From positions 1 through 5,868 of the forward strand of contig JAQGJF010000816.1 in NCBI GenBank assembly GCA_028290765.1: a DNA stretch of 5,868 nucleotides, in the 5' to 3' direction. This document shows, piece after piece, positions 1 through 5,868 of this stretch. This DNA comes from Tardiphaga sp. Lineage in GTDB: Bacteria; Pseudomonadota; Alphaproteobacteria; Rhizobiales; Xanthobacteraceae. The notes under the pieces are model-generated. The model was not told where the DNA came from and did not search any database. It worked only from the letters and a program-made list of their open reading frames with translations. Numbering within the stretch: position 1 is the stretch's first letter; each line of letters begins with the position of its first letter. Made by a program: the position numbers and the translations under genes.

Positions 1-417
1 ATCGTGGCGCTGCTGAAGCAGCGTTTCCCGAACATCTCCGGGCAGCACAAGGACGACCTCTGCTACGCCACCACCAACCGCCAGCTCGCGGTCCAGAAGG
101 TGGCGCCGGTGGTCGATGCGCTGATCGTGGTCGGCGCGCCCAATTCGTCGAATTCGCAGCGGCTGCGTGAAGTCGCCGAACGTGAAGGCTGCCCGATCGC
201 GGTGCTGGCGCAGCGCGCTTCCGATCTTGACTGGAGCAAGTTCGAGGGCATCAAGAGCCTTGGCATCACCGCGGGCGCCTCGGCGCCGGAAGTGATCGTC
301 GAAGAGATCATGGGTGCGTTCGCCGAGCGCTACGAACTGCATGTGGAGACGGTGTCGGCCGCGGAAGAAAACGAATTCTTCCCACTGCCGCGTTCGCTGC
401 GGCCTGACGCGGCCTGA
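1..417 (+). CDS. ispH: 4-hydroxy-3-methylbut-2-enyl diphosphate reductase, C-terminal part (5' end outside window)
   Basis: IspH (LytB) carries out the last step of the MEP isoprenoid pathway, reducing HMBPP to IPP and DMAPP with a [4Fe-4S] cluster. Only the last 138 codons are here; the frame is open at position 1, so the start lies to the left. Counting codons from position 1, the third Fe-S cysteine is residue 21 in [12 protein letters not shown] (Cys197 in E. coli). The SSNSQRL substrate-binding stretch is at about 48-54 and [10 protein letters not shown] at about 87-96. These are the family's C-terminal hallmarks in the expected order, and the end (FFPLPRSLR) resembles the normal IspH C-terminus. 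The two other cluster cysteines and the HMBPP-binding His/Glu/Thr residues lie upstream and cannot be checked. The stop codon is 5 bp before thrB, which suggests a shared transcript. The identification is firm. Confidence 0.96.
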   Translation: MVALLKQRFPNISGQHKDDLCYATTNRQLAVQKVAPVVDALIVVGAPNSSNSQRLREVAEREGCPIAVLAQRASDLDWSKFEGIKSLGITAGASAPEVIVEEIMGAFAERYELHVETVSAAEENEFFPLPRSLRPDAA

Positions 418-422
418 CCGCG

Positions 423-1403
423 ATGGCGGTTTATACCGACGTCGCCGCCGACGACCTTGCGGAATTTCTCGAAGGCTACGATATCGGCGGGCTGATGTCC
501 TACAAGGGCATCGCCGAGGGCGTCGAGAATTCCAATTTTCTGCTGCACACCACCAAGGGTGCCTACATCCTCACGCTCTATGAGAAGCGCGTGGCGTCGG
601 ACGATCTGCCGTACTTCCTGTCGCTGATGGCGCATCTTTCCGCGCGCGGCGTCAGCTGCCCGCAGCCGGCGAAGAACCGCAAGGGCGAAGTCTACAGCCA
701 GCTTGCGGGCCGGCCCGCGGCGATCATCAATTTTCTCGAAGGCGTCTGGCCGCGCCGTCCCAATGCCACCCATTGCACGGGTGTCGGCGAGGCGCTTGCG
801 AAAATGCATCTCGCCGGGCGGGATTTCCCGTTGTTCCGCAAAAATCCGCTGTCGGTCGAAGGCTGGCGGCCGCTGTTCGATGCCGCGGCGCCCTGTGCCG
901 ACAGCGTCCAGCATGGCCTGCGCGACTTCATCGAAATCGAACTCGATCATCTGGAAGCGCACTGGCCGAAGCAACTGCCAGAGGGCGTGATCCACGCAGA
1001 TTTGTTCCCGGACAATGTTTTCTTCCTTGGCGACAAGCTGTCGGGGCTGATCGACTTTCCGTTCTCCTGCAACGACATCCTGGCTTACGACGTCGCGATC
1101 GGCCTCAACGCCTGGTGTTTCGAGCCCGATCATTCCTTCAACGTCACCAAGGCCCGTGCGTTTCTCGGCGCCTATGGCCGCGAGCGTCAACTTTTGCCGG
1201 CGGAGCAGGACGCGCTGCCGCTCTTGGCGCGCGGCGCCGCGTTGCGTTTCCTGCTGACGCGCCTGGTCGATTTCCTCAACGTGCCGCCGGGGGCGATGGT
1301 CAAGCCCAAGGATCCGCTGGAATATGTCCGCAAGCTGCGCTTCCAGCAGAATGTGACGTGTTTGCGCGATTACGGTGTCGCGCCCTCGGGGCTGGTAGCG
1401 TGA
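423..1403 (+). CDS. thrB: homoserine kinase (ThrB, APH/choline-kinase-like fold)
   Basis: The gene encodes 326 aa, close to the usual length of this ThrB type. It phosphorylates L-homoserine with ATP in the cytoplasm, the step before threonine synthase. It belongs to the aminoglycoside-phosphotransferase-like class found in many alphaproteobacteria and pseudomonads, not to the GHMP-kinase ThrB of E. coli. A nucleotide loop is seen at residues 29-41 ([13 protein letters not shown]). The catalytic motif HADLFPDN spans 191-198 (His191, Asp193, Asn198), followed by the metal-binding Asp211 in GLIDF. The ATG at 423 follows the ispH stop by 5 bp. I see no strong Shine-Dalgarno sequence (the preceding bases are ggcctgaccgcg), so translational coupling to ispH is likely. 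The 3' end overlaps rnhA by 4 bp. Other APH-family kinases look similar, but the length and the position between ispH and rnhA favour ThrB. Confidence 0.93.
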   Translation: MAVYTDVAADDLAEFLEGYDIGGLMSYKGIAEGVENSNFLLHTTKGAYILTLYEKRVASDDLPYFLSLMAHLSARGVSCPQPAKNRKGEVYSQLAGRPAAIINFLEGVWPRRPNATHCTGVGEALAKMHLAGRDFPLFRKNPLSVEGWRPLFDAAAPCADSVQHGLRDFIEIELDHLEAHWPKQLPEGVIHADLFPDNVFFLGDKLSGLIDFPFSCNDILAYDVAIGLNAWCFEPDHSFNVTKARAFLGAYGRERQLLPAEQDALPLLARGAALRFLLTRLVDFLNVPPGAMVKPKDPLEYVRKLRFQQNVTCLRDYGVAPSGLVA

Positions 1404-1864
1404 GCTCCGAAAAGCCGGTCATCATCTACACCGACGGCGCCTGCTCGGGAAATCCCGGGCCGGGCGGTTGGGGCGCGATCCTGAAATTCGGCGACGCCGA
1501 AAAGGAATTGAAGGGCGGCGAGGCCCATACCACCAACAACCGGATGGAGCTGATGGCGGCGATCTCGGCGCTGGAAGCGCTGAAAAAGCCCTGCACCGTC
1601 GATCTCTATACCGACAGCCAGTATGTCCGTCAGGGCATCACCGGCTGGATCCATGGCTGGAAGAAGAACGGCTGGCGCACCTCCGACAAGAAGCCGGTCA
1701 AGAACGTCGATCTCTGGCAGCGGCTCGACGCGGCGCTGCATCAGCACCAGGTGCGCTGGCACTGGGTCAAAGGCCACGCCGGCCACGACCAAAACGAGCG
1801 CGCCGATCAACTCGCGCGCGAAGGCGTGGCGATGGCCCGGCTGAAGACGGCGATCGGGGATTGA
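1400..1864 (+). CDS. rnhA: ribonuclease HI
   Basis: The gene encodes 154 aa, the normal RNase HI size. The enzyme cuts the RNA strand of RNA:DNA hybrids, removing R-loops and primers in the cytoplasm. All four catalytic acids are present: Asp12 in [16 protein letters not shown], Glu50 in NNRMELMA, Asp72 in YTDSQYV and Asp136 in NERADQLA. The helper His126 lies in WVKGHAGH. Spacing matches E. coli Asp10/Glu48/Asp70/Asp134/His124 with a uniform offset of two. The basic handle is visible around 83-101 ([10 protein letters not shown] and following). The start chosen is the GTG at 1400, within the GTGA overlap with the thrB stop. It gives the expected N-terminus ([13 protein letters not shown]) and implies termination-reinitiation coupling, with only a weak upstream cggggct as a ribosome site. 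The same frame stays open far upstream inside thrB, but that part has no family resemblance. Confidence 0.97.
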   Translation: MSSEKPVIIYTDGACSGNPGPGGWGAILKFGDAEKELKGGEAHTTNNRMELMAAISALEALKKPCTVDLYTDSQYVRQGITGWIHGWKKNGWRTSDKKPVKNVDLWQRLDAALHQHQVRWHWVKGHAGHDQNERADQLAREGVAMARLKTAIGD

Positions 1865-1896
1865 TGACGGCACGGCCGTCGTCACGCGCGAGAAAT

Positions 1897-1970
1897 GTAG
1901 CCCGGATGAGCGGAGATCCGGGTCTTCTCGTTCCGAGGCCCCGCATGTCGCTTGCGCTCATGCGGGCTAC
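1897..1970. repeat. palindromic repeat element made of two hairpin halves (bradyrhizobial-type intergenic repeat)
   Basis: A 74-bp inverted repeat lies 32 bp after the rnhA stop. The outer arms 1897-1912 and 1955-1970 pair over 15 of 16 positions (gtagcccg at one end, cgggctac at the other). Each half also folds by itself. The left half pairs cccggat (1901-1907) with atccggg (1916-1922) around an 8-nt loop. The right half pairs cccgcatg (1940-1947) with catgcggg (1959-1966) around an 11-nt loop. The gtagcccg-gatgagcg style of end resembles a repeat I know as frequent between genes in Bradyrhizobium and relatives; that link is from memory. No T-run follows on either strand, so it is not a canonical intrinsic terminator, although it may affect 3' ends at this convergent junction. 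Confidence 0.75.
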
Positions 1971-2004
1971 GAGCCGATTTCTGGTGTGAAAACGGTGCTT
2001 ACTT

Positions 2005-2149
2005 CCCCTCTCCCTCGGGGGGAGAGGGCTCGCGGCTTAGTCCGCGCCATCTTGGCGGAGACGCGATTGAAACCGAGCCAGGCCCACCGGATTCTTCCCT
2101 CTCCCCTTGTGGGAGAGGGTGGCTTCGCGAAGCGAAGACGGGTGAGGGG
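2005..2149. repeat. composite repeat element with two identical 9-bp hairpins and weak terminal inverted repeats
   Basis: Two copies of the same hairpin, ccctctccc paired with gggagaggg around a 5-nt loop, lie at 2006-2028 and 2097-2119. The loops differ (tcggg and cttgt). The outer ends cccctctccc (2005-2014) and gggtgagggg (2140-2149) are inverted repeats with one mismatch. Between the hairpins are further short stems (2031-2035 with 2042-2046, or cgcca at 2045-2049 with tggcg at 2053-2057). After the second hairpin comes the palindrome cttcgcgaag (2123-2132). The pattern resembles REP-like or miniature non-autonomous elements in GC-rich Proteobacteria. It lies immediately downstream of the peroxiredoxin gene, whose stop codon is 7 bp beyond the element. 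No T-tract is present, so any role as a two-way terminator is inference. Confidence 0.65.
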
Positions 2150-2155
2150 GCTAGC

Positions 2156-2641
2156 TTACAGCTGGCCCAGCAGCGTATCGCCGCCGGAAACCTCGACCTT
2201 GCCGGGCGCTGCCTCCTTATTGAGCTTTTTGACCACGCCGTCTTCCACCAGCATCGAGTAGCGATGGGAGCGGATGCCGAGGCCGTTGCCGGAGGCGTCG
2301 AGCTCCATGCCGATCGCCTTGGTGAATTCGGCGTTGCCGTCGGCGAGGAAGGTGGCCTCGTCGCGCTGGTCGGTGTCGCGCTTCCACGCGTTCATGACGA
2401 AGGCGTCGTTGACCGAGACGATCGCGATCGAGTTCACGCCCTTGTCCTTGATGGCGTAGGCGTTGAGGAAAATGCTCGGCAGGTGCATCTTGTGGCAGGT
2501 GCCGGTGTAGGCGCCGGGCACCGCGAACAGCGCGACCTTCTTGCCCTTGAAAATATCGTCGGTGGTCTTGACCTGCGGACCTTCCGCCGTCATCACGCGA
2601 AACTTAGCTTCCGGCAACTTGTCGCCAACTTGGATGGTCAT
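2156..2641 (-). CDS. Prx5-type peroxiredoxin, single cysteine
   Basis: The 161-aa product is a thiol peroxidase of the Prx5/redoxin group, which reduces hydrogen peroxide and organic peroxides in the cytoplasm. The peroxidatic cysteine is Cys49 in the loop PGAYTGTCHKMHLP (Pro42 to Pro55), with Thr46 at the usual activating position. The active-site arginine is probably Arg127 in RSHRYSMLVEDG. Cys49 is the only cysteine, so there is no internal resolving cysteine; in relatives such enzymes are recycled by glutathione/glutaredoxin. The common family motif has proline where Gly47 stands. No signal peptide is seen. The ATG at 2641 was chosen because AGGGAG lies 8 nt upstream and MTIQVGDKLPEAKF is the typical family start; a 19-codon in-frame extension to 2698 looks non-coding. 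It reads toward rnhA, and fadD ends 114 bp upstream. A specific symbol is not justified. Confidence 0.93.
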   Translation of the reverse strand: MTIQVGDKLPEAKFRVMTAEGPQVKTTDDIFKGKKVALFAVPGAYTGTCHKMHLPSIFLNAYAIKDKGVNSIAIVSVNDAFVMNAWKRDTDQRDEATFLADGNAEFTKAIGMELDASGNGLGIRSHRYSMLVEDGVVKKLNKEAAPGKVEVSGGDTLLGQL

Positions 2642-2649
2642 CGTCAATT

Positions 2650-2655
2650 CTCCCT
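2650..2655 (-). promoter_or_regulatory. ribosome binding site of the peroxiredoxin gene
   Basis: The minus strand reads AGGGAG here, ending 8 nt before the ATG at 2641. It decides between this start and the upstream in-frame ATG at 2698. Confidence 0.75.
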
Positions 2656-2755
2656 GAATGAGCGGATGTGTCTTAAACCGGGCGGCTGGCGGGCGCAATA
2701 TTCAGGTCTGAGGAAGCAGCCCTGCATCCGCGCCTTCACCGTGATGTCATCCGCC

Positions 2756-4438
2756 TCAGGCCGCCGCCTTCTTTTCGTCGCGCAATTCGCGGCGCAGGAT
2801 CTTGCCGACATTGGTCTTCGGCAGGCTGGCCCGAAACTCGATCTGCTTCGGCACCTTGTAATTGGTCAATTGGGTGCCACAGAACTTGATGATGTCCTCG
2901 GCGGTCACGTTCGGATCTTTTTTCACGATAAAGGCCTTCACGGCTTCGCCGGAGCGCGCGTCCTCGACGCCGATCACGGCGCATTCCAATACGCCGGGAT
3001 GGCTTGCGATGACTTCCTCGATCTCGTTCGGATAGACGTTGAAACCGGACACCAGGATCATATCCTTCTTGCGATCGACGATCTTGGTGAAGCCGTCCGG
3101 GGTCATGACGCCGATGTCGCCGGTGCGGAAAAATCCGTCCGAGGTCATCACCTTGGCGGTTTCATCCGCCCTGTTCCAGTAGCCGGACATGACCTGGGGG
3201 CCCTTGGCGCAGATTTCGCCGGGTTCGCCGAGCGGCACTTCCTTGCCGTCGTCGTCGCGGATCGAAATGTAGGTCGACGGCACCGGGACGCCGATCGAGC
3301 CGGAGAACTGGTCGATGTCCGCCGGGTTGCAGGTCAGCGTCGGCGAGGTTTCCGACAGGCCGTAACCCTCGGACAGCGCGCAGCCCGTCGTCTTCAGCCA
3401 GGCTTCCGCCACCGCCTTCTGCGTCGCCATGCCGCCGCCGAACGAGGTCTTCAGCATGGAGAAATCGACCTTGTCGAAGCCGGGCGAATTGAGCAGCGCG
3501 TTGTACAGCGTGTTGACTGCAGGGAAGCTGTTGACCTGGTATTTCATCAATTCCTTGATGAAGCCCGGCATGTCGCGCGGATTGGGAATCAGCAAATTGA
3601 CGCCGCCGGCGCGCATCGCCAGCAGGAAGCAGGCGGTCAGCGCGAAGATGTGATACAGCGGCAGCGCGCAGACGATGAAGAGCTGATCGACATGCGGCGG
3701 TTTTCGCAGCGCCGGCTGCAGCCAGGCGTCGTTCTGCAGCACATTGGCGAGAATGTTGCGATGGAGCAGCGTGGCGCCCTTGGAGACGCCGGTGGTGCCG
3801 CCGGTATATTGCAGGAAGGCGACGTCGTCCGGCCCGAGCTTCGGCTTGTTGAATTTCATGCTGCGTCCGGCTGCGACCGCATCGTTGAAATTGACCGCCG
3901 CGGGAATCGAGAACGGCGGCACCATCTTCTTCACCCGCCGCACCACCAGATTGACGATCACGCCCTTGAGGCCGAGCATGTCGCCCATGCTGCCGACGAT
4001 GACGTGCTTGACGTTGGTCTTCGCCAGCACCTGCTGCACCGTGGTGGCGAAATTCTCCAGCACGATGATGGCTTCGGCGCCGGAGTCCTTGAGCTGATGT
4101 TCCAGTTCACGCGGCGTGTAGAGCGGGTTGACGTTGACCACGGCATAACCGGCGCGCAGCACCGCCGCGGTCGACACCGGATATTGCATCACGTTCGGCA
4201 TCATCAATGCGACGCGTGCGCCTTTTTGCAGGCCCTTGCTTTGCAGATAGGCGCCGAGCGCCACCGACATCTCGTCGAGGTCGCGATAGCTGATCGACTT
4301 GTCCATGCAGATGAAAGCCTTGCGGTCGCGGAATTTCGCGAAGCTTTCTTCCAACAGATCGACCAGCGACGGATATTGCGTCACGTCGATGTCGGCGGGC
4401 ACGCCGGCCGGATATTGCTTGAGCCAGATACGCTCCAT
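2756..4438 (-). CDS. fadD: long-chain-fatty-acid--CoA ligase (acyl-CoA synthetase)
   Basis: The 560-aa product matches the usual FadD length. It activates long-chain fatty acids with ATP and CoA, via an acyl-AMP intermediate, for beta-oxidation or lipid synthesis; FadD acts at the inner face of the cytoplasmic membrane. The adenylate-forming (ANL) motifs are complete and in order. The P-loop YTGGTTGVSKG is at 211-221 and GYGLSETSP at 358-366. The fatty-acid signature runs from Asp434 to Lys458, including TGD (Asp441) and VDRKKD (Arg456). GFNVYPNEIEE begins at 465, and the C-terminal catalytic Lys546 lies in NVGKILRREL. The ATG at 4438 has GGAGGG 8 nt upstream and begins MERIWLKQYP, as in homologues. 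A 49-codon upstream extension runs through a GC hairpin and is rejected. Substrate chain length cannot be read from sequence; another medium- or long-chain ligase is possible. Confidence 0.94.
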   Translation of the reverse strand: MERIWLKQYPAGVPADIDVTQYPSLVDLLEESFAKFRDRKAFICMDKSISYRDLDEMSVALGAYLQSKGLQKGARVALMMPNVMQYPVSTAAVLRAGYAVVNVNPLYTPRELEHQLKDSGAEAIIVLENFATTVQQVLAKTNVKHVIVGSMGDMLGLKGVIVNLVVRRVKKMVPPFSIPAAVNFNDAVAAGRSMKFNKPKLGPDDVAFLQYTGGTTGVSKGATLLHRNILANVLQNDAWLQPALRKPPHVDQLFIVCALPLYHIFALTACFLLAMRAGGVNLLIPNPRDMPGFIKELMKYQVNSFPAVNTLYNALLNSPGFDKVDFSMLKTSFGGGMATQKAVAEAWLKTTGCALSEGYGLSETSPTLTCNPADIDQFSGSIGVPVPSTYISIRDDDGKEVPLGEPGEICAKGPQVMSGYWNRADETAKVMTSDGFFRTGDIGVMTPDGFTKIVDRKKDMILVSGFNVYPNEIEEVIASHPGVLECAVIGVEDARSGEAVKAFIVKKDPNVTAEDIIKFCGTQLTNYKVPKQIEFRASLPKTNVGKILRRELRDEKKAAA

Positions 4439-4446
4439 GGTGGTCC

Positions 4447-4452
4447 CCCTCC
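4447..4452 (-). promoter_or_regulatory. ribosome binding site of fadD
   Basis: The minus strand reads GGAGGG, ending 8 nt before the ATG at 4438. It is a near-perfect Shine-Dalgarno sequence and fixes the fadD start. Confidence 0.8.
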
Positions 4453-4461
4453 GGATCCAAT

Positions 4462-4481
4462 GCCCCGGTCTCGGCCGGGGC
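4462..4481 (+). terminator. strong GC hairpin upstream of fadD, terminator-like on the plus strand only
   Basis: A perfect 7-bp stem, gccccgg (4462-4468) with ccggggc (4475-4481), surrounds a 6-nt loop. On the plus strand it is followed by gtcttttct, the layout of an intrinsic terminator. No plus-strand gene needs it, so it would stop only antisense transcription leaving fadD. On the minus strand it sits in the fadD leader, 23 nt before the start codon, without a following T-run. It could be a stabilising or regulatory 5' hairpin. The structure is certain; the role is not. Confidence 0.45.
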
Positions 4482-4493
4482 GTCTTTTCTGGA

Positions 4494-4523
4494 AGTATTG
4501 AGCAAAGCGGTAGCCGATAGCAA
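4494..4523 (-). promoter_or_regulatory. possible sigma-70-type promoter for fadD
   Basis: On the minus strand TTGCTA (4518-4523) and AATACT (4494-4499) are 18 bp apart, each matching 4 of 6 consensus positions. Transcription would start near 4487 and give a leader of about 50 nt that begins with the GC hairpin. In a GC-rich genome such a match can arise by chance, so this is a weak call. Confidence 0.3.
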
Positions 4524-4591
4524 GCGGCAGCGCACCCTGAACCAGGAGGACGCCGGCGATTCCGCGGCCAAAAACCGCCTCTCAAACCGCC

Positions 4592-5868
4592 TTAAGTGCG
4601 CGGTGTGGCTGCGGGCTTTGGATCGCCCGATGGTTTGGCCTCGCCGGTGGTGCTGGTTTTGGGCTTGGTTGCCGCCTTCGGCTTGGTGGCCGGCTTGGCA
4701 GCTGCCGCCGTCGGTTTTTCCGGTGGCTTGGGCGCCGCGGCGTCCGGCTTGGCGCTGGCATGCTTGGCACCGGCCGGCTTGGCGGGTTTTGCTGCGGGTT
4801 TGGTTTCGGCGGCAGCCGCGGTCTTGGCATCGGTCTTCGCATCTGACTTGGCGTCTGTCTTGGCACCTTTGGCCTCGGTCGAGGCCTCCGGCTTGGCGTC
4901 CGGTTTCTTGGCGGCGACCCGCGCTTTCTTGCCCCGATGCGGCGGCGTCTGCTTTTCGGTGTCGACCGCGACCGCGGCGATCAGATCGGTGCCGGTCTTT
5001 TTCGGGCCGGTGTAGACGATCACGGGCTCGGAGGCTGCGGGTGCAGCCGCCAGCATGTCCGACGGCCGCAGCGGCGGCGCCTGCAAGCCGGCGGCGAAGA
5101 AGGTGAAATTGCTGCTTTCACCGTTGGAATTGCTGGCGACGGTGTCGTCTTCGGATTCATCGCTGGCCGGGCGCTTGCGCTTTCCGCCGCACATTTCCTC
5201 GCGCAAATTCGGCGGCGCGGCGTCGATCGGCGCCAGATTGTCGACCGTGCCGAGCGCCGGGCGCAGCCAGGACAAATTGTTGTTGGCAAAGCCGCGTTCG
5301 AGCAGCTGCGCCGCGCGTACGGCGCGCATGTGGCCGGACGAAGCGCCCAGCACCACGGCGATCAGGCGCCTGCCGTTGCGCGTCGCCGACGCCACCAGAT
5401 TGTAGCCGGACGCGCAGATGAAGCCGGTCTTGAAACCGTCGGCGCCGGGATAGCGGCCGATCAGCCGGTTGAAATTCTGCGTGATCTTGCGGCCGAACCG
5501 GATCGAGGGGATGTGAACGAAATATTCGTATTCCGGCAGGTCGTGAATGATCGCGCGCGCCAGGATCGCCAGATCGCGGGCCGAGGTGATCTGTCCATCC
5601 GCCGGCAGGCCGTTCGGATTGACATAACTCGTCTGCGTCATGCCGAGCTGCTGCGCGGTCTGGTTCATCATCGCCGAAAAGCCGTCGACCGAACCGCCGA
5701 CGCCTTCGGCGAGCACCACGGCCATGTCGTTGGCCGACTTCACCAGCATCATCTTCAGTGCGTTGTCGACGGTCAGTTGCGTGCCGGACCGAAAGCCCAT
5801 CTTGGACGGCGACTGCGCGGTGGCGACCGGCGACACCGTCAGCAGGGTATCCAGCGTGATCCTTCCAT
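4592..5868 (-). CDS. D-alanyl-D-alanine carboxypeptidase (S11 family) with Ala/Lys/Pro-rich tail, 5' end outside window
   Basis: This is a penicillin-binding-protein-5-like enzyme that removes the terminal D-Ala of peptidoglycan stem peptides outside the cytoplasmic membrane. The frame stays open to the right edge (first whole codon at 5866), leaving 424 visible residues. The signal peptide and the SxxK nucleophile motif lie beyond the edge. Counting from 5866, the SAN motif is at 44-46 (VKSANDMAVVLAE) and the KTG motif at 146-148 (GADGFKTGF), with typical spacing. GLPADGQITSARDLAIL, between them, is typical of the family. After about residue 220 the sequence no longer looks like a catalytic domain. 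The last 120 or so residues are dominated by Ala, Lys and Pro, including KTDA repeats, and I see no recognisable SPOR or PBP5 C-terminal domain. GTG at 5836 is only an internal valine codon. The gene ends 153 bp before the fadD start. Confidence 0.92.
   Translation of the reverse strand, partial: GRITLDTLLTVSPVATAQSPSKMGFRSGTQLTVDNALKMMLVKSANDMAVVLAEGVGGSVDGFSAMMNQTAQQLGMTQTSYVNPNGLPADGQITSARDLAILARAIIHDLPEYEYFVHIPSIRFGRKITQNFNRLIGRYPGADGFKTGFICASGYNLVASATRNGRRLIAVVLGASSGHMRAVRAAQLLERGFANNNLSWLRPALGTVDNLAPIDAAPPNLREEMCGGKRKRPASDESEDDTVASNSNGESSNFTFFAAGLQAPPLRPSDMLAAAPAASEPVIVYTGPKKTGTDLIAAVAVDTEKQTPPHRGKKARVAAKKPDAKPEASTEAKGAKTDAKSDAKTDAKTAAAAETKPAAKPAKPAGAKHASAKPDAAAPKPPEKPTAAAAKPATKPKAATKPKTSTTGEAKPSGDPKPAATPRT
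4820..4861 (-). repeat. 12-bp tandem coding repeat (K-T/S-D-A units) in the carboxypeptidase tail
   Basis: Read on the minus strand, the codons give KTDA, KSDA, KTDA, KT in a row. Each unit is 12 bp and the units are imperfect copies (AAG always for Lys; Asp as GAC or GAT; Thr as ACA or ACC). Such repeats may expand or contract between strains. The flanking tail is similarly biased but not in register. Confidence 0.6.

Noticed and set aside
330..1190. A 286-codon minus-strand frame opposite ispH and thrB.
   Set aside because: It lies wholly opposite two well-identified genes, shows no family motif, and its composition is that of an antisense shadow.
773..1399. Extension of the rnhA frame upstream through thrB, giving a 363-aa fusion.
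   Set aside because: The upstream part is Arg/Ala-rich out-of-frame thrB sequence. RNase HI homology begins at the GTG at 1400, and the resulting 154 aa is the usual size.
1866..1880. Small hairpin (gacgg with ccgtc) immediately after the rnhA stop as a terminator.
   Set aside because: The stem is only 5 bp and no T-run follows, so it is not distinguishable from background.
2670..2700. Possible promoter for the peroxiredoxin gene (TTGCGC, 17 bp, TAAGAC on the minus strand).
   Set aside because: Each hexamer matches only 3 of 6 consensus positions, no better than chance in this composition. The gene may have its own promoter or be read through from fadD.
1952..4501. An 849-codon plus-strand open frame running opposite the peroxiredoxin gene and fadD.
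   Set aside because: It is antisense to two genes with complete family motifs. Its translation is His/Arg/Asp/Val-rich with no recognisable domain and it runs through the repeat element. Long stop-free antisense frames are expected in GC-rich genes.
4561..4591. Terminator after the carboxypeptidase stop (ggcggttt repeated on the minus strand, ending in a T-run).
   Set aside because: The two ggcggttt copies are direct, not inverted, repeats, so no hairpin forms before the T-run.
4596..5015. A plus-strand frame of 139 codons that looks like a hydrophobic, Gly/Ala/Leu/Val-rich membrane protein.
   Set aside because: It is the complement of the Ala/Lys/Pro-rich tail of the carboxypeptidase. AAG, GCC and GAC codons read backward as Leu, Gly and Val, so the membrane look is an artefact.

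Overview
The window looks like ordinary chromosomal DNA from a GC-rich alphaproteobacterium. The best guess is a member of the Bradyrhizobium/Rhodopseudomonas group (Nitrobacteraceae, Hyphomicrobiales). The guess rests on the protein sequences, the ispH-thrB-rnhA gene order, and two intergenic repeats of a style I associate with bradyrhizobia. No database search was possible, so the genus is inference.

Layout: positions 1-1864 hold a tight plus-strand cluster. It contains the 3' part of ispH (isoprenoid precursor synthesis), a complete thrB (homoserine kinase of the aminoglycoside-phosphotransferase-like type) and a complete rnhA (RNase HI). ispH and thrB are 5 bp apart, and thrB and rnhA overlap by 4 bp, so they probably share one transcript. 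Positions 1865-2155 form a convergent intergenic region made largely of two palindromic repeat elements, with no gene. From 2156 to the right edge all genes are on the minus strand. In their own direction of transcription they are a 5'-truncated D,D-carboxypeptidase with a long Ala/Lys/Pro tail (runs off the right edge), fadD (long-chain acyl-CoA synthetase), and a Prx5-type peroxiredoxin next to the repeat region. The gaps between them (153 bp and 114 bp) are long enough for separate promoters.

The genes are housekeeping functions that do not form one pathway: isoprenoid and threonine synthesis and RNA:DNA hybrid removal on one side, peroxide detoxification, fatty acid activation and cell-wall trimming on the other. 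I found no sign of a phage, transposase, CRISPR array, toxin-antitoxin pair or defence system, and no previously undescribed system. The most interesting signals are non-coding. The first repeat (1897-1970) shows a compensatory base-pair change between its two half-hairpins. The second (2005-2149) is built from two identical 9-bp hairpins. The fadD leader holds a strong GC hairpin whose T-run lies on the opposite strand.
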